Shown piece by piece: positions 26,762 to 35,841 of a stretch of 51,903 bases of DNA. The notes below the pieces were generated by a model. That model had not been told where the DNA came from. It worked only from the letters and a program-made list of their open reading frames with translations, and searched no databases. Positions within the stretch are counted from its first letter, which is position 1, and each line of letters opens with the position of its first letter. The translations under genes and the position numbers were made by a program. Origin of the DNA: Bacteroidota bacterium (lineage in GTDB: Bacteria; Bacteroidota; Bacteroidia; Bacteroidales; B18-G4); NCBI GenBank assembly GCA_018831055.1, contig JAHJRE010000088.1:1-51903 (forward strand). Reading direction: 5' to 3'.

Positions 26762-29497
26762 TTACAGGTCTCTGAAGTCCTTTTTCTTCGTCAGTTTCAT
26801 ATCCTGCAGCAGGGAAGCTTTGACATTAAGTGCAAAGTTCCAGCTTTTCCTGGGGCCGATGGGGATCCAGTTTAACCGCATCTCAAAGCAATGCAGGTCG
26901 CGGTAAATATTAATGGAAGTATAAGAGATATCGGCAGCTTCAAAATCCCATCCTGTCATAAATCCTATCTTCCATTTGGGTGTGATGCTCAGATCCCCGC
27001 TTAACCCAAGGGTCTGAACCAGGGTCTCCACCTTCTCGGGTTCGCCATTCACATATTTATTTGTATGATCAAGGCTCAGGTTATAATTAATGCTTAGCCT
27101 CCAGGGAATGTTCCAGTCAATATAATCCTGGGGATTCTCCTCAATATCACGCAGTTCTTCCGGTGTCATCTCCGGAGGTGGCTCCGGTGCAAGAGCTTTG
27201 TCCTTAGCCCCCTTTTTCTTGAACATATCGGGCGACAGACTCAAACTTGCCCCTACCGTCCAGGTGGTATTCATCAATCGCATCAGGCGACGGTTTTCTT
27301 CCCACTCCGTCTTGTTCAGGTTTTTGGTTCCGGTGGAATCCAATACGTATAAATCCCAATTGCTGCCATATGTTATATCAAATCCCTGAAAAAGCCGGGT
27401 CCTGCCACTCATGCGTATCTTATCCCAACGCATTGAATCCTTTGCCATATCGTAAGAAGTGGAAATGGTGAAATTATCGATGAGGGGTATTTTTTTGGTC
27501 CCCGTAACCGTGTCTTTACGCGATCTGACCTTCATTTCAAGGTTATTGGTAAGACTGAAATTGACCCGTCCGGATTTTCTCTGGGGCGGTGATCCGAACA
27601 AACTCCCTTCGAAAATGGAATACGTAACCTCCTTTCCCGTACTGGGATTAAAATAAGATTTATAATAACCCCAGTTATCCCCTTCAAATGAAGGTGTATA
27701 GGACATGCCCACCGTAGGTGTCAGTACATGCCGGATGGCAGTTACAGGCGACCAGCTTCCAAACTGGTACATCCCATATAGTTTCGTTGTCACAGATGTC
27801 GACAGGTTATAATCAAAAGCATTCCTGAATGCATTGATGGTATCCGTACGTACGTATCCCACCGTTGTGTCGTTCCCGCTGAACAGGGTATCGTTCGTCC
27901 AGTACCTATCGATATAACGGAAATACATACGGTCGGTAATATTTATGGAATTGGTCCAGGTGAAATATTTGAGCAGCTTGATGGATGAACTGATAGGAAT
28001 GGTATGTTTTATTCCGTTCCTCATGTCTTTGAACACATCGTCCTTAAACAACAGTGAATCGGCGGTGGTAACGGTATTCTTCGCATTCATGGTGTAATTC
28101 ATGCTGATATTTTCGTACCAGCGGAGTTTCCCAACCTTGTTCTTTTTACGTAGTGGGTAGAAACGATTTACCGAGAATGTGATCTCAGGCAGGTTAAGGG
28201 TAACCTTTTTATCCAGGGTGCTTTGCGTATGACTTCCGTTGAGTGTCAGGAAATACTTCCCTGCGAAGCCGGTCTGATAGGAAACGCTCGACTGGAAAGT
28301 GTTCGAGAGGTAATCCTGGGTTGTGGTAGGGTTATAATAGTTGGATTTGCGGCTGCGGATATTCACATCGGCTGAAAAACGGCTGTTTGGTCTGGCCTTG
28401 GGATCCTGACTATGAAGCCACCGGATGGAATAATCGCGGTCTTTGCGATAATCGGCCGAACCTTGTTCTCCCGTAATGTTTATTGCATAAATAAAATCAA
28501 AATTCCCCGTGAACTTGTACCTTTTTTTATAGCGCATTGAAGGTTTTACTGCCCAGCTACCCCGGGTATAAATATCACCAACCAGCTTCAGGTCAAGATA
28601 ATCGTTTACAGCCCAGTAATAGCCTCCGTTTTCAAAATAGAATCCCCTGTCGGCCGATTCCCCCCAGGTTGGAATGACTATACCCGACCGTTGACCGGCT
28701 CGGTTGGGGAATATCCCGAAGGGGATGAACACGGGAGTAGGTACATCTTCAATGACGAGATAAGCAGGCCCCGTCACGATGCGTTTTCCCGGTATCACTT
28801 TCGATTTGAAATAACGGAACTCGAAATCTTTGTTCTCACAGGGCGGACAGGTTGTATATGACCCACGCAGGATGTTCACATCGTTATCTGGCATCTTCTT
28901 GATGGTTGACCCGTGGATAAGCCCTTCCCCATCCTGCGTGTAAACATCGCTGATCAATCCTTTCTTCGTATCAAAGTTGTATTTCATGGTCCGCGATTGA
29001 AACTCCTGCCCTCCTTCTGCGAAAACGGGTAATCCCCTCTCCTTCCCCGTAGAATCAGGTATTCCGGCTGCATTAACCAGATTAGTGGTGAAATCAATAT
29101 CCACATAAGCCGACTTCAGACTGATGTCTTCATAGTAGATCTCGGCATCACCATAAATGTAAACCTTGCGGTTTTTCACATCGAAACGAAGGGAATCGCG
29201 TGCCTTATAATCAACGGTTGCTTCCAGTTTGGGTTTTGCCGGCTGTGTATCTTCAGGAGAAAGCGTATCGGATGGCAGATAATCCTGCAGATCATCAACA
29301 ATGACCGTGTCAGAAACATAAAGGGTATCTTGCACATACAGTGTGTCGACATCTCCCTGCAGGATCTGAGGAACAGTGTCCTGCAGGCTTATTCCTGTTG
29401 AATCAGTCTGTGCCTGCAACGGCACAAACACCCTGAGCAGCAGGGCAGCCGCCAGGCAATATTTCAACTGTCTCTTTGTTAATAACTTGATCGACAA
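26762..29497 (-). CDS. lptD: LPS-assembly outer membrane protein LptD
   Basis: Outer-membrane beta-barrel that inserts lipopolysaccharide into the outer leaflet. The signal peptide runs to about LQAQ; an Asp/Leu-rich linker follows, then an OstA/LptA-like jellyroll (about 95-240: DVKNRKVYIYGDAEI, YVDIDFTTNLVNA, MKYNFDTKKGLI) and a long barrel beginning at PVFIPFGIFPNRAGQRSGI, with alternating aromatic strands to the C-terminus. Length 911 fits Bacteroidota LptD. The start is TTG at 29497; no ATG lies before the signal peptide core, and a second TTG ten codons later is an alternative. It is divergent from the amidase gene. Confidence 0.93.
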   Translation of the reverse strand: MSIKLLTKRQLKYCLAAALLLRVFVPLQAQTDSTGISLQDTVPQILQGDVDTLYVQDTLYVSDTVIVDDLQDYLPSDTLSPEDTQPAKPKLEATVDYKARDSLRFDVKNRKVYIYGDAEIYYEDISLKSAYVDIDFTTNLVNAAGIPDSTGKERGLPVFAEGGQEFQSRTMKYNFDTKKGLISDVYTQDGEGLIHGSTIKKMPDNDVNILRGSYTTCPPCENKDFEFRYFKSKVIPGKRIVTGPAYLVIEDVPTPVFIPFGIFPNRAGQRSGIVIPTWGESADRGFYFENGGYYWAVNDYLDLKLVGDIYTRGSWAVKPSMRYKKRYKFTGNFDFIYAINITGEQGSADYRKDRDYSIRWLHSQDPKARPNSRFSADVNIRSRKSNYYNPTTTQDYLSNTFQSSVSYQTGFAGKYFLTLNGSHTQSTLDKKVTLNLPEITFSVNRFYPLRKKNKVGKLRWYENISMNYTMNAKNTVTTADSLLFKDDVFKDMRNGIKHTIPISSSIKLLKYFTWTNSINITDRMYFRYIDRYWTNDTLFSGNDTTVGYVRTDTINAFRNAFDYNLSTSVTTKLYGMYQFGSWSPVTAIRHVLTPTVGMSYTPSFEGDNWGYYKSYFNPSTGKEVTYSIFEGSLFGSPPQRKSGRVNFSLTNNLEMKVRSRKDTVTGTKKIPLIDNFTISTSYDMAKDSMRWDKIRMSGRTRLFQGFDITYGSNWDLYVLDSTGTKNLNKTEWEENRRLMRLMNTTWTVGASLSLSPDMFKKKGAKDKALAPEPPPEMTPEELRDIEENPQDYIDWNIPWRLSINYNLSLDHTNKYVNGEPEKVETLVQTLGLSGDLSITPKWKIGFMTGWDFEAADISYTSINIYRDLHCFEMRLNWIPIGPRKSWNFALNVKASLLQDMKLTKKKDFRDL

Positions 29498-29523
29498 CTT
29501 TAATAATTGCAGTTTTTAAGTGC

Positions 29524-29531
29524 TAAATTTG
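29524..29531 (+). promoter_or_regulatory. Possible -7 element of the amidase gene
   Basis: TAAATTTG, a perfect match to TAnnTTTG in the lptD/amidase divergent gap, but about 95 bases before the GTG start, so the leader would be long. Confidence 0.4.
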
Positions 29532-29626
29532 TGAAAACATGGGCCTGATTTTACAGCTAACTACCATGTTCAGAGCAATATAAATCAAACAACATCAAAT
29601 TTTCAAAGCTACAAAATAATTCTAAG

Positions 29627-30775
29627 GTGAAACGTACAGGCTTGTTATTTGGTATTTTTTGTATGCTGCTTATTGCCTTCAATACAGGATATTCGCAGCA
29701 GAAATTGCGGAAGGTTGTGATTGATGCCGGCCATGGTGGCAAGGATCCTGGGGCAGTCGGGAAAAATAACTACGAGAAAAACATTGCGCTATCCATAGCT
29801 TTAAAGACAGGTAAATATATCAAAGAAAACCTGCCGGATGTGGAGGTTATTTATACCCGCAGCGACGACCGCTTCGTGGAATTGCACCGCAGAGCCCAGA
29901 TCGCCAATGAAAATAAAGCAGATCTTTTCGTATCCATTCATTGCAATGCTAATAATTCCACCTCTATATACGGTACCGAGACCTATGTGATGGGATTGCA
30001 CAGGTCACAGGCCAACCTGGAAGTTGCCAAGCTGGAAAATGCTGCCATCCTGAAAGAAGAAGACTATTCCGATATGTACGAAGGCTTTGATCCGAATAAT
30101 GATGAGGATTACATCACCCTTAGTCTGTTCCAGAATGCTTTCATGGACCAAAGCATTGACCTTGCTTCCAGGGTTGAAGCACAATTCAGCGAAAGGGTCG
30201 GAAGAAAAAGCAGGGGGGTGTTGCAAGCCGGATTCCTGGTATTGTATAAAACAGCTATGCCGGGTGTGCTCATAGAAACAGGATATATTTCCAACCCGAC
30301 TGAAGAAAAATACCTGGCTTCAGCCGACGGACAAACGTATATTGCTTCTGCCATCTACCGGGCTATCAAAGAATATAAGAACAACCTGGATAAGGAAGCA
30401 GGGATAGCATACACGGGCCATACCTCAGCTCCGGAAACGGGTATTGAGGAATTGCCTGTAAATAACAACCCTGAGCCTGAAAATGTGAATGAATCCGAAC
30501 AGAAAGCTTCACCGGAAGTAATTTTTAAGGTTCAGGTCGCATCCTCGGACAAACCGCTGAAAAGCAGTCAGTTTGGCGATATTGGACCTGTGGAGGAGTA
30601 TGTTCAGAATGGCTCCTATAAATATACTGCAGGTAAAACAAGCGATCTGAAGGAAGCAACCGTTTTGCAGAATAAAATCAGGAAAAACAGCAAATACAAA
30701 GATGCTTTCGTTGTCGCCTTCCTGAACGGTGAAAGGATTTCTATTAAGGCAGCCAGGGAAATGCTCGGATTATAA
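29627..30775 (+). CDS. N-acetylmuramoyl-L-alanine amidase with SPOR-like C-terminus
   Basis: Zinc amidase that cleaves the stem peptide from peptidoglycan during division. After a signal peptide (KRTGLLFGIFCMLLIAFNTGYS) comes an Amidase_3 domain: VVIDAGHGGKDPGA with zinc ligand His36, Glu50 in NYEKN, SIHCNA with His105, and the catalytic Glu217 in VLIETGYISN. After a Pro/Glu-rich linker (about 265-290), residues 295-382 (IFKVQVASS... to the end) resemble a SPOR-type peptidoglycan-binding domain. The start is GTG, needed to keep the basic signal-peptide n-region. Length 382 is normal for Bacteroidota. Confidence 0.95.
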   Translation: MKRTGLLFGIFCMLLIAFNTGYSQQKLRKVVIDAGHGGKDPGAVGKNNYEKNIALSIALKTGKYIKENLPDVEVIYTRSDDRFVELHRRAQIANENKADLFVSIHCNANNSTSIYGTETYVMGLHRSQANLEVAKLENAAILKEEDYSDMYEGFDPNNDEDYITLSLFQNAFMDQSIDLASRVEAQFSERVGRKSRGVLQAGFLVLYKTAMPGVLIETGYISNPTEEKYLASADGQTYIASAIYRAIKEYKNNLDKEAGIAYTGHTSAPETGIEELPVNNNPEPENVNESEQKASPEVIFKVQVASSDKPLKSSQFGDIGPVEEYVQNGSYKYTAGKTSDLKEATVLQNKIRKNSKYKDAFVVAFLNGERISIKAAREMLGL

Positions 30776-30826
30776 AGGCTTGGATCATTGGTTAAAGGTT
30801 TTCCTGGAATTTCTATAAAAATATCT

Positions 30827-30834
30827 TACATTTG
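30827..30834 (+). promoter_or_regulatory. -7 promoter element of the MCE gene
   Basis: TACATTTG, a perfect TAnnTTTG element 22 bases before the proposed TTG start at 30857. It supports a separate transcript from the amidase and rules against a start at 30788. Confidence 0.6.
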
Positions 30835-30856
30835 TAGTAAAGAAAAGCCGGAAATT

Positions 30857-31804
30857 TTGAAACTGTCTCGTGAATTTAAGGTAGGTATTGTTTTTATCGT
30901 TGCCATTGCAGCACTTGTTTGGGGTTTAAACTACCTCAAAGGGTTCGATCTGTTCAAAAAACATCAAACCTATTATGCTATTTATCCTACGGTTAACGGG
31001 CTTGAAAAATCCAATCCTGTTTTCATTAACGGCTTGAAAGTAGGACATGTGAGTGATATTTATTTCTCCCCCGATTATTCAGGATTGATTGTGGTAGTTA
31101 TGTCAGTGACAACAGAACTTCCCATTCCCGATAATACTATTGCCGGCATATACAGTTCCGACCTGATGGGTTCCAAAGCCATTGAGCTGATCATGGGAAA
31201 CTCAACAACCAACCTTAAAGATCTGGATACTCTGGCCTCGAGGGTGGACCCCAGCCTCAAAGAAGCGGTTAACCAGCAGATCCAGCCGCTGAAGAACAAA
31301 GCGGAAGACCTGATACGCTCTATCGATTCCGTTGTGGTTATGGTGCAGGCCGTTTTTAACAAAAAATCCAGAGAAGATATTGCCAATGCCCTGGAAAGCA
31401 TTAAAAATACCCTTAACAGCCTGGAAAGCGCTTCATATAATATCGATACCATTGTTAAAAGCCAGGCCGGCCGGCTTGCCAACATCCTCTATAATCTGGA
31501 TATGATCACTTCTAACATCGAGAATAATAACGATAAGATCGATCGCATTATAAACAACTTTGCAAGCATCAGCGATTCACTGGCCAAAGCTGAAATCCCG
31601 AAAACCTTCAATAATATCAACCGGACGGTTAATGACCTGTCGCTGATAGCCGATAAAATCAACAGCGGACAAGGCACTCTGGGACAACTTATCAACGATG
31701 ATGAATTGTACAATAACCTGATTCAGGCATCCCAGGATCTGGATAAACTCCTGCTTGATATTCAAAACAACCCAAAGCGCTACGTAAGGTTCTCAGTCTT
31801 CTAA
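30857..31804 (+). CDS. MlaD/MCE-domain protein (lipid transport)
   Basis: Inner-membrane-anchored substrate-binding protein of a Mla-type lipid transport system. The N-terminus MKLSREFKVGIVFIVAIAALVW is a single transmembrane anchor, followed by an MCE domain (about 35-115: VNGLEKSNPVFINGLKVGHV, GLIVVVMSV, YSSDLMGSKAIEL). The rest is a long alpha-helical coiled-coil region with Asn/Asp-rich heptads (about 140-290). The start is TTG at 30857, which matches the usual beginning of Bacteroidota MlaD proteins and lies just after a promoter. Partner ATPase and permease genes are not in the window. Confidence 0.92.
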   Translation: MKLSREFKVGIVFIVAIAALVWGLNYLKGFDLFKKHQTYYAIYPTVNGLEKSNPVFINGLKVGHVSDIYFSPDYSGLIVVVMSVTTELPIPDNTIAGIYSSDLMGSKAIELIMGNSTTNLKDLDTLASRVDPSLKEAVNQQIQPLKNKAEDLIRSIDSVVVMVQAVFNKKSREDIANALESIKNTLNSLESASYNIDTIVKSQAGRLANILYNLDMITSNIENNNDKIDRIINNFASISDSLAKAEIPKTFNNINRTVNDLSLIADKINSGQGTLGQLINDDELYNNLIQASQDLDKLLLDIQNNPKRYVRFSVF

Positions 31805-31850
31805 CAAATATTGCTGCTTTTCAACGCCTTGCGCAATTTGCAACATCAAA

Positions 31851-33398
31851 TCAATCCCACTTGAAAATATCATAACGGTCCAAAGGCCTCTGTTCTTCTA
31901 TCCATTGAAACCCTTTCAGTTTCAGCTCCGCCGGTGGGTAATCCTTTTCCGGCACCAGGTGCGCATCAGGTTTATCGATATAGGAAATGGTGCTGATCTC
32001 ATTGCCATCCAGGAAGATCAGCATACGACTGGCCAGGGCTTTATTGATGCCGATCAGGGTGCGGTCCTCTTCCCTGACAAAGTAAATGGTCTCCGAATTC
32101 CCGGAAACTGTGATCTTGTATATCCTGTTCTCCTTAAAATACCCCACCATGGTTTTACCCTTGATCTGGTTAAAGGTAGTGCTGTCGTCGCGGGAAATAA
32201 TAAAACAGGAATTATACATAACCATTGAGTCTACTTCATTATTGGCATAAACGATCTTTATGGTATCAGCACTAAGCTGGTTTTCATCCGACCACAGTAT
32301 AGGATTCCCTCGCAGGGTTACGGTGGAATCGGGAACAAAATAGGTCATCGAATCGCTCATACCTTGCAGGTCGGGACGAAAGAATTTCACTTTATGATAA
32401 GCATTGATCACTTCTGCTTTACCGGACGAATCAGACATAACCATGATGGTGTCGGCATGGAGAAATAAAGAGTCGTATTTGTCGATCATAATAGCCAGTG
32501 CACTGTCGGTTACAAAAGCATAACCCTCGTCCCTGTCGAACTCGGCATAATTGCCATTGATGATAATATCCTCCACTGTATCAGTAATAATGATGTTCCT
32601 GTATGCTTCACCGTATGACCTTCCGCGATTATAGTAAATGCTGTCCCCTTCCACCGTCTGATCCCCGTGAACGATATAGGCATTCTGCTTAAGGCTTGAT
32701 ATATTGTTTTTAGTATCATACCAACCGCGTTCGCAGTAAATAAAGTTTTCCTCCCCCGTAATGGTAGTTGGTCCCAGGAAAAAGGCAGTTTCGGTGACCG
32801 TATGATATTTCAGGGTATCCGATCGCATAATATAATCGGGATTCGTAAGCACGACGCTGTCGCGAAAGAAAAACAGGTTCTCATTCGAATAAAAATACCC
32901 GATACGGCTGGTCAGGATATTCGTATCACTTACAATACGGCCTCCGGTATTGTAAAAAGCAATACCGGTATTGCGATCATAATTCAGATGATCGGTGGTA
33001 AGTACGGCCCGTTTGTCAACCATTTTCACATTGTAATGCATAATGGCGAGCCGGGTAGCCCCGTCGTAGTTCAGAACATCACCATATATATTCAATGTAT
33101 CGTTCACATTGATCCTGACATTACCAAATGCATCGAAATTGTTCGACTGCGAATTCAGAAGGGCACTGTCACAATAAAACCAGGTACTGTCTTGCCGCAT
33201 CACAACATCACCAACCAACTGTTTGATGTTCTCTCCAACTTTGTTATCGATTCTTAGCTCACGGGCATTAACGATTTTCACCTGGGTTTTCTTCTGGGAA
33301 AATCCGGGATGATTTGAAAAAGCAAATATCACCAGGACTGTTATCAGGAGAACAAACCTGCCGGAAGGAAATATTTTTTCTGCGGAATGGCCTGGCAT
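31851..33398 (-). CDS. OstA-like (LptA-type) periplasmic protein
   Basis: A 515-residue exported protein with a signal peptide (FVLLITVLVIFAFSNHPGFS) followed by repeated OstA/LptA jellyroll strands: VGDVVMRQDSTWFYCDSALLN, FDAFGNVRINVNDTLNIYGD, LTTDHLNYDRNTGIAFYN and similar segments about every 40 residues. Such long OstA-like proteins in Bacteroidota are thought to bridge LPS between membranes. It is near lptD and the MCE gene but on its own transcript. The ATG lies 39 bases after the 3' end of tRNA-Lys on the same strand, so read-through from the tRNA promoter is possible. Confidence 0.9.
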   Translation of the reverse strand: MPGHSAEKIFPSGRFVLLITVLVIFAFSNHPGFSQKKTQVKIVNARELRIDNKVGENIKQLVGDVVMRQDSTWFYCDSALLNSQSNNFDAFGNVRINVNDTLNIYGDVLNYDGATRLAIMHYNVKMVDKRAVLTTDHLNYDRNTGIAFYNTGGRIVSDTNILTSRIGYFYSNENLFFFRDSVVLTNPDYIMRSDTLKYHTVTETAFFLGPTTITGEENFIYCERGWYDTKNNISSLKQNAYIVHGDQTVEGDSIYYNRGRSYGEAYRNIIITDTVEDIIINGNYAEFDRDEGYAFVTDSALAIMIDKYDSLFLHADTIMVMSDSSGKAEVINAYHKVKFFRPDLQGMSDSMTYFVPDSTVTLRGNPILWSDENQLSADTIKIVYANNEVDSMVMYNSCFIISRDDSTTFNQIKGKTMVGYFKENRIYKITVSGNSETIYFVREEDRTLIGINKALASRMLIFLDGNEISTISYIDKPDAHLVPEKDYPPAELKLKGFQWIEEQRPLDRYDIFKWD

Positions 33399-33437
33399 TA
33401 TATAAAACAGGGCTTCATAACGAAGCCCTCTCCTTTG

Positions 33438-33510
<73 letters not shown>

Positions 33511-33530
33511 CTATTTCCTTTTTCCGTGTT

Positions 33531-33566
33531 GCTCGACCTGGGACCCTTCAACCAAGCTACGGTGAA
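33531..33566 (-). pseudogene. Decayed tRNA-Lys fragment
   Basis: On the minus strand, GTAGCTTGGTTG is followed directly by GGGTCCCAGGTCGAG. These match the D-arm and T-arm parts of the neighbouring tRNA-Lys, with the anticodon arm deleted and both acceptor sides lost. It lies 20 bases upstream of the intact tRNA, between it and the promoter. Confidence 0.75.
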
Positions 33567-33583
33567 GTATTTAATTCGGGTCG

Positions 33584-33591
33584 CAAAGTTA
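33584..33591 (-). promoter_or_regulatory. -7 promoter element for tRNA-Lys
   Basis: Minus-strand TAACTTTG, a perfect TAnnTTTG match, about 75 bases upstream of the mature tRNA 5' end. The tRNA fragment would lie in the transcribed leader. Confidence 0.5.
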
Positions 33592-33664
33592 ATAAAAAAC
33601 TTAATAGATATGTTTGCCCTCAAAAGAAATCAAATCAAATATCAATGCAATTTCCGCAACTAAC

Positions 33665-34123
33665 CTATCTGAACAATCGTTGATCAAAAACAAATCGTTC
33701 TTTACCAGTGATTTTGATCTTTTGAAAATCTTCATGTGCCGGATTGATCAGGTAATTATGATCACCTTGAACAACGGCCGAGGGAACTTTCAAAATTAAT
33801 AATCTATTCTCCTTAATAAATTCATCACCGATCTTTTGTGTAGAACCGGCATAAGGGAAACTTTTCCAACTCTTTGGTAATGAACCTACTTTTATCTCCT
33901 GCACTGTAATATCATCAGGAATTTCAATGCTTATCATAAAATAATCATGTGGAATATTTCCCATAGAACAATGAACAGCTATTTCCGCCGTGCATAAAGC
34001 CCTTGAATCAGAGGTATACAGCACTTTTGTCCCTTTATGATTCCATCGACCACCGGATAACTCTGCCCCCTTACCGGAAAGATCACCCGCGTACTTTTCT
34101 TTCGATAACCTGTAAACAATCAT
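33665..34123 (-). CDS. RES-domain toxin (NAD+-degrading)
   Basis: A 152-residue RES-family protein. The family's key residues are visible: Arg in MIVYRLSK, the GGRWNHKGTKVLYTSDSRALCTAE block with the conserved Arg, Tyr and Glu, and a later Ser/Asn region (GDHNYLINP). Characterised RES toxins (MbcT, ParT-like) consume NAD+ or modify with ADP-ribose. Its ATG overlaps the stop of the Xre-type antitoxin as ATGA, the usual type II arrangement with the antitoxin first. Length is typical. Confidence 0.92.
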   Translation of the reverse strand: MIVYRLSKEKYAGDLSGKGAELSGGRWNHKGTKVLYTSDSRALCTAEIAVHCSMGNIPHDYFMISIEIPDDITVQEIKVGSLPKSWKSFPYAGSTQKIGDEFIKENRLLILKVPSAVVQGDHNYLINPAHEDFQKIKITGKERFVFDQRLFR

Positions 34124-34539
34124 GCTAATACGCCGTGTTCAATTCTTATAAGTTCATCCTTAACCAATGCTAAACCAAATGAATTATCCAGGAATTCCGA
34201 AGGGCTTGCCCCCCCCAGTGATACATTTTCAGTAAATAACCACGTTAAAAAATCATTAATTGTACCAAATACCTCAGTCCCCTTTTTGAAAAGCAGCCCG
34301 ATAAGTATCAAACGTTCAGAATGAATCGGATCAAAACGTCTTTGCTCCCTCTTATATCTTTGCATGGTGCGCTCCGAAACATTTAATATTCTCGACCATT
34401 CCGACATCTTCAACGGGAACTTTTCCGAAAGCTCATCAAATGTTTTATAGTCAATTCCTTGCCTGGCCGATTCCATCAGCAAGAAAACATCGCAGTTTTC
34501 AAGAGATTTATAGGAAATACTTTCTGCTTTCATGGACAT
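34120..34539 (-). CDS. Xre/MbcA/ParS-family antitoxin
   Basis: A protein of about 139 residues with an N-terminal Xre-like helix-turn-helix (FPLKMSEWSRILNVSERTMQRYKREQ split over two helices) and a C-terminal MbcA/ParS toxin-binding domain (FGTINDFLTWLFTENVSLGGASPSEFLD). It neutralises the RES toxin encoded immediately downstream. The upstream ATG at 34560 overlaps the promoter, so ATG 34539 (or 34533) is preferred. The promoter region carries TACG motifs at 10-11-base spacing that could be its own operator. Confidence 0.9.
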   Translation of the reverse strand: MSMKAESISYKSLENCDVFLLMESARQGIDYKTFDELSEKFPLKMSEWSRILNVSERTMQRYKREQRRFDPIHSERLILIGLLFKKGTEVFGTINDFLTWLFTENVSLGGASPSEFLDNSFGLALVKDELIRIEHGVLA

Positions 34540-34546
34540 TTTTTTA

Positions 34547-34580
34547 CAAAGATACGTCATATTTACGATTTTTTACGTCA
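34547..34580 (-). promoter_or_regulatory. Promoter and candidate autoregulatory operator of the toxin-antitoxin pair
   Basis: Minus-strand TATCTTTG (34547-34554) is a -7 element just before the antitoxin ATG. On the plus strand TACGTCA occurs at 34553-34559 and again at 34574-34580, with TACGATT at 34564: three TACG blocks on one helical face, as expected for a repeated repressor site. Confidence 0.5.
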
Positions 34581-34652
34581 AATGTCGGAATAATGGTTAA
34601 AGACGTTTAGCGATGGTTATAAAACCGCTGGATTTCTACAAAAATCTTTGAC

Positions 34653-34660
34653 TATCTTTG
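34653..34660 (+). promoter_or_regulatory. -7 promoter element of meaB
   Basis: TATCTTTG, a perfect TAnnTTTG match 17 bases before the ATG at 34678. Confidence 0.6.
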
Positions 34661-34677
34661 CATTTCAACCATCAAAT

Positions 34678-35781
34678 ATGCCTGACGCAAACAAAAAAGA
34701 TAAAAAGTCTGCGCTTCATGTAAACAAAGGTATAGAGCAGCCATCCCAGATAAACCCTTTGGCCGCCGGGAAGCTTAAAGGTTTGAAAAAACCCGATCTG
34801 AATGCATCTGACTTTTTAAGAGGTATCCTTTCCGGGGATCGAGCTATATTCAGCAAGGCCATTACCTTGATAGAAAGCACACTACCAAAACACCAGGATA
34901 TTGCCCAGGAAATTATTTCATTATGCCTACCGCATTCCGGTAAATCAATTCGTGTTGGCATCACAGGAGTCCCCGGAGTTGGCAAAAGCACATTTATTGA
35001 AGCATTGGGTTTGCATCTAACCGGATCGGGACACAGGATCGCCGTCCTGGCCATCGACCCCAGCAGCCAGCGTTCCAAAGGCAGCATCCTGGGAGATAAA
35101 ACACGCATGGAAGACCTTGCCAACCACCCAAATGCTTATATCCGGCCCTCTTCCAGCGGAGGTTCTCTGGGTGGCGTTTCCAGGAAAACGCGGGAAGCCA
35201 TCATCATCTGCGAAGCAGCAGGCTTCGATGTGATCTTCGTGGAAACTGTCGGGGTAGGTCAATCGGAAACGGCCGTCCATTCTATGGTGGACTTCTTCCT
35301 GCTGTTGATGCTTTCCGGCGCCGGTGACGAGTTGCAGGGCATCAAAAGAGGCATCATGGAAATGGCCGACGCGCTGGTGATCAATAAGGCCGATGGAGAT
35401 AATATCCAACGGGCAAAACTGGCTAAAGCCGAATACGAAAACGCCCTCCATATGTTCCCCCCTCCTGCTTCCGGATGGCTCCCACCGGTGAAAACCTGCT
35501 CCGCTCAAACCAAACAGGGGATATCCGAAGTATGGAATAACATCCTGGATTACATGAAACTGACGAAAGGAAACGGATATTTCCTGGAAAAAAGACAGAG
35601 GCAAAACATCGGGATCATGTACGAAGCTCTTGAAGCCGAACTCAGAGAACTCTTTTACCGGAATCCTGAAATCAAAACCCTTCAGAAAAAACTGGAAACC
35701 GACATCCTGGCCAATAAAACCAGTCCATATCTCGCCGCCTCTCTCCTTATCAATGCATTCAAAAAACCATCATCCTTTTAA
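34678..35781 (+). CDS. meaB: Methylmalonyl-CoA mutase-associated GTPase MeaB
   Basis: G3E-type GTPase of 367 residues that protects and reloads the cobalamin cofactor of methylmalonyl-CoA mutase. Seen: a Lys-rich N-terminus, Walker A GVPGVGKST (97-105), DPSSQRSKGSILGDKTRM, RPSSSGGSLGGVSRKT, VETVGVGQSE, and the guanine-specificity motif NKADG; an alpha-helical dimerisation arm ends the chain. The start is ATG 34678, just after the promoter; the upstream TTG at 34648 would precede it. The partner mutase subunits are about 15 kb away at 15413-19471, not adjacent as in many genomes. Confidence 0.97.
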   Translation: MPDANKKDKKSALHVNKGIEQPSQINPLAAGKLKGLKKPDLNASDFLRGILSGDRAIFSKAITLIESTLPKHQDIAQEIISLCLPHSGKSIRVGITGVPGVGKSTFIEALGLHLTGSGHRIAVLAIDPSSQRSKGSILGDKTRMEDLANHPNAYIRPSSSGGSLGGVSRKTREAIIICEAAGFDVIFVETVGVGQSETAVHSMVDFFLLLMLSGAGDELQGIKRGIMEMADALVINKADGDNIQRAKLAKAEYENALHMFPPPASGWLPPVKTCSAQTKQGISEVWNNILDYMKLTKGNGYFLEKRQRQNIGIMYEALEAELRELFYRNPEIKTLQKKLETDILANKTSPYLAASLLINAFKKPSSF

Positions 35782-35841
35782 AGCTACAAGTATTCTCCAG
35801 CCTGTTTCCGGAAAATCTGTGAAAATCCGTGTAATCTGTGT

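Noticed and set aside
30788-30856. Longer N-terminus for the MCE protein
   Set aside because: It would start before the promoter element and adds residues absent from the family; TTG 30857 matches the usual start.
33531-33566. Second functional tRNA
   Set aside because: The anticodon arm and both acceptor sides are missing.
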